Notes under the pieces: model-generated
The model's input: only the letters and a program-made list of their open reading frames with translations
Database searches by the model: none
Told to the model about the DNA's origin: nothing
Translations under genes and position numbers: made by a program
In this document: one piece after another, positions 57,691 through 64,000 of the stretch
Layout of the letters: every line of letters starts with the position of its first letter
Position numbering within the stretch: the first letter of the stretch is position 1
DNA from: Chamaecyparis obtusa
Lineage: Eukaryota > Streptophyta > Pinopsida > Cupressales > Cupressaceae
Reading direction: 5' to 3'
DNA length: 64,000 nt
Assembly: GCA_027943335.1 (NCBI GenBank)
Contig: BSBK01001538.1
Location: forward strand, 959,001 to 1,023,000

Positions 57691-58998
57691 TGTTAGGAAT
57701 AGTCCCAAGAGATAACTGAGAGGGGGGGGGGGTGGGTGAATCAGTTATTTTCAAGTTTCAATTCTTTATCCAATTAAGTATACTTAAACATAAAGCATAA
57801 ACAAAATGAAAGAACACTTGAACACAACACAATATTTTGGTTATGGGGAAACCCAAATAGGTAAAAACCCTAGTGGGAATTGACACCCACTAATATTCTA
57901 CACTAGTGTATTATGATCCTTTTTAGAAGATCCTTAACCCTGTTAGGAGTTTCTTTACAATATATTTAGTACAATAGACCTGGTCAAGGGTCAGACCCTA
58001 TTAGGAGTCTTTTACAATTGTCTTTGTTAGGGGAGAGGATGCACTATCTAAGAGCTCATTTCTCAAAGGGGCAAAGGCTACAACCTTCTGAATAATAGAT
58101 ACACACTATATCTGGATCTTGATGAACTGCGCTTTGACTTGCTATCTAGATCAGTTCCAATGTATAGCACAAATACATTACTTGGTCACATAGACCTTCT
58201 TCTGATGGCCCAACACTTCGCATACTCTGCTCTGCTCTTCTTAATCAACCATGAGCCACACTCAAGCAATCACAAATGACTTCCTATAAGTATCTTTCCT
58301 CTAAATGATATAATCAAGTTGGCCTATTAGAACCACCTTTAAATCATATTAGAGAAACCATTAAAAACTCTAATAAACATTTTTTCAGCTCTACTATGCA
58401 TGCAACACATTTTGGGACCTATCCAACAAGATACTTGTAGATACACACTACACACTGTTGGCTCTACCAAAACAATTGGATATTTCTCCTCAAGCTAAAT
58501 TAACTCATGTGCTCTTAACCAAACATCAATAACTCTCCTCTAAGCATAACTCCAAGGGCGCATACCCTAAAGATAGGTGCAACTAAAGAACCAATAAAAT
58601 CTCTATTGGCTCTTCTGAATAAACATAAGAAACTGCTACTGGCAAGTAGCGACTGCATATCTTCACTTCTACTAAATACCAAACTATGCGTCCATGACTA
58701 AAACATCACTAACATGTCTTCAACATATATCCAAGTGCGCAAGGCTCCATGATAACTATATAGACAACCATACATAGAACATTGCATGTTACTCTGTTAG
58801 GAACACTGTTGGCACAAGCTGCTATATAACTATCTGTACTAACAGTTAACCTCTGTGCCCATGATATCATGCTGATATCATGTCCATGCTTCATATAATT
58901 AAATTTACTACATAAGACTTCCATGCATGCTACTTTCCATATGTTCTCATCAATGACAAACATACAGTCAGTACTGGCCTGCTAGCAAATCTCCAACA
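57691..58998 (-). repeat. Element H 5' LTR
   Basis: 1308 bp. On the minus strand it starts TGTTGGAGATTTGC and ends GACTATTCCTAACA. The end part carries a C-run of at least ten bases (57721-57732 as G on the plus strand), the GTGGGTGTCAATTCCCAC hairpin and CCTAAYAGGGT motifs. It aligns with the split 3' LTR throughout. Confidence 0.94.
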
Positions 58999-59003
58999 TA
59001 AAG

Positions 59004-59686
59004 ATAAAGGAAAATCAAAGTGGAAAGGAGAAATTTCATATTGAGGAAGAGGAGGTTATATAAGAGGTAGTTTCCCTAGAGGTAATGATCATAAAAGAGA
59101 AGATAGAATCTAACTTAAGGGCACTTGTTTCAAGTGTGGTGATGAAGGACATAGAGAATTTGAATGTAAGAAGGCCGATAGCACTAGCAGAAATGCCATT
59201 GTGAAGGAAGATACGATTGATTCACTGAACCAACTGGAAGGTGGTGAAAATTTGATGGTTAGGAGAGATTTGTGGAATGAAGGAACTAATAAAGACCCTT
59301 TGAGGAAAGGCTTATTCAAAACTAGATGTATGGTTGCTAGAAAGTATTTCAAGGTGATCATTGATAGTGGAAGTTCAGATAATTTGGCATCAAAAGATCT
59401 AGTTACAAAGTTGCAGTTACCAAGGATGAACCACCCTAAGCCCTATTACATTGCTTGGATTAAGGATGAGCATAAACTTTTGGTAAGTGAACAATGTCTT
59501 GTGGAATTTAAGATTGGAAATTTTTATGATGAAGTTCTTTGTGATATTATGCCAATGGATTATTGTCACATCTTGTTGGGTAGACAATGGCAATATTATA
59601 GACAAGTTATACATGATGGTAGATTGAATAGGTATACTATTATGGCTAATGGGAAGAAACAAGGTTTTTTGTCTCTAGTAGAATAA
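59004..59686 (+). pseudogene. Ty3/gypsy gag knuckle and protease (element I), downstream part
   Basis: This continues the Gag of element I after the H insertion. A CCHC knuckle CFKCGDEGHREFEC lies at about 59126-59167. It is followed by an open stretch of 161 codons (59201-59686) with the aspartic protease: IIDSGSSDNLAS at about 59356-59395 keeps the catalytic Asp-Ser-Gly. It ends with LLGRQWQYYRQVIHDGRLNRYT, a segment common at the protease/RT boundary of plant chromovirus-like gypsy elements. A stop follows at 59684, and reverse transcriptase, RNase H and integrase do not follow. The element is therefore truncated here. Confidence 0.85.
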
Positions 59687-62479
59687 TTTAGGAGTGAAAA
59701 ATGCACTACTATTAGAGTTTTCTTGATTGAAGGAAAAAACTTCATAAAGGGTGTTGGAGTGATTTTTAGGGTTTTCCAAGAATTAATATTTCCAGTCTTC
59801 CCAGCTTCCAAATCCAGTCTATATGTCAAAATTTTCATGAGTTTACAAGAGATTGTCCTGTCAAAATCTAAAATTTGAGTTCACCAAATGAAAAATACTC
59901 ATATGTTCTTGCCTAGGTCTTTTTTCCCTTAAAAGGGTTTCTATTCTTGAAAAAACCTTAAGAGTGCCCTAGTTCTTTATGTTTCCAAGTTACTTTTTCA
60001 GGCACTTAATGGGTCGTATATGCACATGGTCTTTATTCATCTTAGTGTTTTCTAAATCTCACAATGAATTTGCTAAGTTTTCAAACATCTGACAATTCAG
60101 TGAACAAAGCCTTGTTTCTTTATTATATTTCTCCAGTCGCTTAATCTCTAGCTGTCATTTGTAAGTTAGTGATTTTATCTGGCGATCCAGTGATAATGTA
60201 GTCTTAGATTCTCATAATTTCTGGCAGTTTCCTCAAAACATTTGGTGACCCTATGTAGCAGTTATCTCATGTTCACTAGGTATAATGGTGAAGTCTTAAA
60301 GTGTTCAATGATTAAGAGAGAGCCATAGATGTTGATGAAGATCAACGATTAGTATTATATCCTAGTATTGAATATGCAATGTATAAATAATTCAGTGATT
60401 AAGCGAACAAGGTGTTTGCTCAATCTCCAAGACTCAGTGATAAATTAGAAAATGTTAAGTGATTCAACGATCAGTTATGAATTACTCTTTAGTTTCTTAA
60501 TCTCCAAATACAAAGAAATCAGTCAAGATAAATACTCAGTGATTCAACAAACATAGTGTTCACTTGATCTCATAAATATAAAGCTTGGAGTCTTTTTATC
60601 TGGTGATCTAGCAAAAAGGGAAAAGGTGATAAGATGATAGTTTGTCTATTCAGTGAATGAGAGACTAAAGACTATCGCTGAATCTCATGAAAAAATGGTT
60701 AAGTTACAAAATATCTAGTAAATGAGTGACAACCATTGATGATAGAAAGGATCAATGATTAGCGTGTAATCTCAGAAAAGAACTAGTGTTAAAGATTTTG
60801 TTTAGCGATTCCAAGATAATGGTATTCGCCAAGTCTCCAATTATAACCATGGTTAGTATAATCTTTCAAAGATCATCAGAACATAGCAGTCGCTAGATCT
60901 CAAGGTTAAAGTTGGGTTAAGACTTTCATTAAGATATTATGCAAATAAGCTTTCAGTCCCTAGATCTCGTGATATAACCCAAGTTAATAAAATAATCTTG
61001 AGATTATGCGAGGTCTATCAATCGCTCAATCTCTAGATAAAAGGTGAGTTAAGAGATGGTTTATGAGATCATGTGATCCTTCAGTTACCTATTCTCAGAA
61101 GGTAACCAGAGTTAATATTTTCATTCAGTGATTTGGCGAAAAGCATTCAGTCTGTTAGATCCCTTTCTTGTAGGAACAAACTTGATAAATATGTATGCTT
61201 GATTCTCAGATTATGAACTCTCAAGTTTGATAAGATAAAGTCTAATTAATGAGGATTCGATAATGTACTCCTTCTTCATCAAGCTCCACAAGACTCAAGA
61301 AGGTATTGCCTAGATAGTTTACTGCATTTCAAGTAAACTTAAAATGGTAGATTAGGATCCTCACTGCTATGCTACTATGTTTCTAATTACTTTAATAAAA
61401 CATCACTCTGCAAAAGGCTAAATATATCCTGAAATAAAGTATGACAAGGAAAACTATGAATGCAGTAGCAAGTAATAGTGGCACAAGGATGTCAATCCTT
61501 CTTCTTTTTCTGAGTTTAACTCAAGGAAGGCTAACCTCTTTGATTCTCTCTTGAAGGAATCCTTAATGTGAACTATATTACTTGAATAAAGTCCTTTTAA
61601 AACATGCATGCACTTAGTAAAAAAATGTGTTTGAATGATGTGCTTTGTATTTGGTGACTGAAAGATAACTGCATAATAAGCATCCAACCAGTGCCTAATC
61701 CTTGGGCAAATAGTTGTTTAATGTAAATCCATAGGAATAATTCAAAAAGAATATAGTAAAATGCCTTGCAAGCTACATGCAATTTGAATATAATTCTTTA
61801 CAAACTATCCTGTCACTTCTATATTGTTGTTATCAAAATCCTAACAATTATGTTTACCCTCTAAAATTATTTATGAAACTTTAATCCTTTCCTTGAAAAA
61901 AATTCATAAACAATTAGACTAGTTGCCTTACAACTGGTATGTTTTTATATGCCTTACAAATAAAAACCATACAAGAGTATAAGACAAAAGTAAAGAGACA
62001 AAAACAAAATATGAGAAAAAATACAATGTATTAAAATTGAAAATTGTCTTGTTTCAATACATACAAAAACTTGAAGCTTAGAAGCTTAGACCAAGAAAAA
62101 TGAGATTTCTACTCTATAAAGATTGTATTCAATATCTTCCAAAAAATAGTTACAATTTCTATTTATAGAGCCTAAACCATATTGGAATCCTCAATAAATA
62201 AGGATGCAACAAGCTATGGACGGTTTAGCCCTAAACCTAAAATAGGAAAAGAAAAAATACATTTGAGGCCCTCAGGCGGTGGGACGACAAATTTTTTTGA
62301 TGACTCATTAGATATTTGATCCTTTTCATTTGATAAATGACACCTTTGTCTGGAGATATTCTTGATAACTTCACTAAGTTATTGTGAGATATGGTGACTT
62401 CCATTTTAGGCTAACTTACACCATTGTTTATATGTAGTCATCATCCATGTGCTCATGGGTTAGGTGTCAAATGTCCTCT
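59687..62479. other. Gene-free 2.8 kb with a degenerate motif array
   Basis: No coding region is supported. Between about 60170 and 61150 a degenerate theme recurs: CAGTGATT..AGCGAAC followed some bases later by GTGTTYGCT.AATCTC (clear pairs near 60391-60432 and 60530-60573; partial ones near 60602, 60652, 60797, 60888, 61012 and 61125). Its nature is unknown; it may be the U3 of a decayed LTR. On the minus strand, a TATA-like box lies at 62160-62167, so the right part may be an LTR or leader belonging to F. Confidence 0.45.
62160..62167 (-). promoter_or_regulatory. TATA-like box on the minus strand
   Basis: TATAAATA on the minus strand, inside GGCTCTATAAATAGAAATTG, a classic plant core-promoter context. 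It lies about 310 bp after the end of pseudogene F in the same orientation, the place where the U3 of a 3' LTR would be. Confidence 0.4.
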
Positions 62480-64000
62480 TTATTCTTCATCAATTATGTC
62501 GAGGTCAACTGTTGTAGGTTTCTTCTTTTTAGGTTTTGTGAGAGCATCCCATGCAGCTATCTCTTCCTTTTTAGGCCATTGGAAGTCCTAAATACTCTAA
62601 AGTTGTACCTTTTGTCTCTCCCACCTAGCATCAACAATCTTCTTGACATTTGTGATGAACTTTATAAAATCCATTTCAACTTTAAAGGCTTCATCAAGAA
62701 TAACATTAAAGCCATCCATATCTATTACATTATTGCCATTAATAAAGGCCTCTTTCTTAGGCAATAAGATATCAAATTTCGATCTCCATTCATCCAATTT
62801 CTTTATTGAGCCATCTTCTACCTTGATTGAAGGGATGAACCTATTGAAATTAGGTCCAAACATTATTATCCTCGCTTCCACTTGATTTTCTTTACCTTTG
62901 AAGAAAGATAAAGTGATCCCTATCTACTCAATTTCTTCCCCTACTTGCAAAACTATTTCTAGAAGATCTAATCTGAGGGGTTGTACTGCTACCAATCTTT
63001 CAAATAAAGATGTTCTTGTTGACCAAGTCCCAGAGTATGTATTCAAAGTAGAAACAAAGTTGTTCAATTCAACTTGCAGCTTAGGCAGTTTAGTATATGT
63101 AGTATAAACTACATCTGCTTTCTCTTTTAGAATATGAATTATGTGTTACAATATATTTAATAAAGCCTCTAGTGCTATCCTGTTCTACTCTACATTCACC
63201 TTCTTTGTAGCTGCAACAACTTCTTCTCCTCCTCCAATACTCTGAGTTTTTGTTTATGTAGGTTGTTCAGGTGGTGGAGGGGCAATTACAGGCATGTTTA
63301 CTATCTTTAGAGATAATTCTTACACCATTTTCTCTAATGCCTTTTCCTTTATTATGTGCAACTCCCTGTCCTTGATAATAGCACTGTAATATTCAAACAA
63401 GCCTTTAAACCTATCTGACAACTTCTTTGATTTATCTTCATTCAATCTAGCAAAGTGAGTAAGCACTTGTGCAATTTCTAGGTCACCAGTGTTATCAATT
63501 GACCACACAATTTTATGTCCCTTCATCTTCTCTTGCACATTCAAAATAGATGGCTTTTGATCTTTTGGATACAAGTTCCACATTGACAATGCTTAATTCT
63601 TTGGGCTATACCCAAATCCTTCTATAATGTCCCCAACTTGCATCTCTAAAGATAAATTAATGTCTGCCTGCCTTCCTATTTGATCAATTATAAAAGTAGA
63701 GGCAAAATCCAAACCAGGCACAAGTAGCATATTACTTTCCTTTACTAATCTTCTAGCATCTTCAGGGGTGATAGTCTTAGGTTCTAGATCATGATCCTTT
63801 AGATCTTTTAGGGCTTCATTCGACACTTGGCCCTCTTCTATTATTTGCACACCTGAAGCTACTTGGTGTTGTTTATTCCATAGAAGGGAGTTTTTAAATT
63901 CATCAGTTTTAATAAAAGCATCATCTTTCAAAAAATCTTCCTGATGAATTAATCTCTCATCTTGGCAGAGAGCTAGTGGCAACTTAACTTCCTCTACAAT
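62480..64000 (-). pseudogene. Pseudogene F: C-terminal part of a long helical, unknown ORF
   Basis: A single minus-strand phase holds from the right edge of the window down to TAA at 62482-62480 (over 500 codons), with several stops: near 63592, 63317, 63245, 63190, 63150, 62930, 62599 and 62588. The longest open parts are 63982-63593, 63589-63320 and 62881-62597. Blocks include TPEDARRLVKESNMLLVPGLDF, IVWSIDNTGDLEIAQVLTHF, LFEYYSAIIKDRELHIIKEKA and FIKFITNVKKIVDARWERQ, and a Lys-rich C-terminus ends DLDIIDEE. It is predicted to be helical. I see no match to the ORF2 blocks of A, B, D, E and K, nor to a known enzyme. It is probably another retroelement-borne protein. Confidence 0.5.

Larger units (their letters stand above)
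43955..59003 (-). mobile_element. Element H: Ty1/copia retrotransposon (autonomous type), target duplication TAAAG, with G nested inside
   Basis: The element proper is 43960-58998 on the minus strand, flanked by TAAAG at 43955-43959 and 58999-59003. The 5' LTR is 57691-58998 (1308 bp) and the 3' LTR is 43960-44230 plus 52122-53159 (1309 bp without element G). Between them are a primer site (57677-57688), gag-pol (57633-53522) and a polypurine tract array. All copia domains are present in the usual order, so this is a formerly autonomous element. Its LTR is homologous to that of non-autonomous element D. The tract array suggests a Sirevirus-like lineage. It inserted into gypsy element I. Confidence 0.95.

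Overview
This window looks like a piece of a large, repeat-dominated plant nuclear genome. I found no intact host gene. Nearly everything recognisable is LTR retrotransposon: tRNA-iMet-type primer sites (TGGTATCAGAGC), purine tracts ending GGGGGAGAT before TGTTGG LTR starts, CCHC zinc knuckles, Ty1/copia and Ty3/gypsy Gag, protease, integrase and reverse transcriptase, one TRIM and two solo LTRs. The depth of nesting, low GC and heavily decayed copies suggest a very large seed-plant genome, possibly a conifer; that organism call is inference.

Layout from left to right. (1) 1-11485: minus-strand non-autonomous element A (ORF2, ORF1, 5' LTR), running off the left edge. Inside it sit N (123-5464, an LTR-internal-LTR-internal-LTR element with target duplication CCTTC) and a solo LTR (8350-9608, ATAGG). 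(2) 11486-11552: scrap of a minus-strand copia pol. (3) 11553-19165: plus-strand non-autonomous element B, whose 5' LTR holds a solo LTR of the G family (12230-13955, ATACT). (4) 19166-21984: 5' part of copia element J. (5) 21985-28158: complete non-autonomous element K. (6) 28159-31896: 3' part of non-autonomous element D. (7) 31897-32972: end of a further element, L. (8) 34749-42248: a 336-bp TRIM split by the 7.16-kb non-autonomous element E (34826-41984, GTCTA). (9) 43189-59686: a Ty3/gypsy gag-protease fragment (I) split by minus-strand copia element H (43960-58998, TAAAG), itself split by gag-protease gypsy element G (44231-52116, ACAAT). (10) 59687-62479: no gene, with a degenerate motif array and a TATA-like site. 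(11) 62480-64000: minus-strand pseudogene F of unknown family.

The main biological point is a lineage of LTR elements (A, B, D, E, K) that carry no protease, integrase, reverse transcriptase or RNase H. They keep two long reading frames: ORF1, a coiled coil followed by four or five CCHC knuckles, and ORF2, a roughly 680-1020-residue helical protein of unknown function with shared sequence blocks. Their LTRs, primer sites and polypurine tracts share a conserved module with the autonomous-type copia elements H and J, and the LTR of D is clearly homologous to that of H. The natural reading is a set of non-autonomous partners mobilised in trans by Sirevirus-like copia elements while supplying their own Gag-like protein and a second protein. 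Every coding region seen is now broken by stops or frameshifts, so these are fossils.

All boundaries were read by eye. Boundaries supported by matching target duplications are the most secure; those at element-element junctions (B/J, K/D, the far ends of L and I) are approximate.
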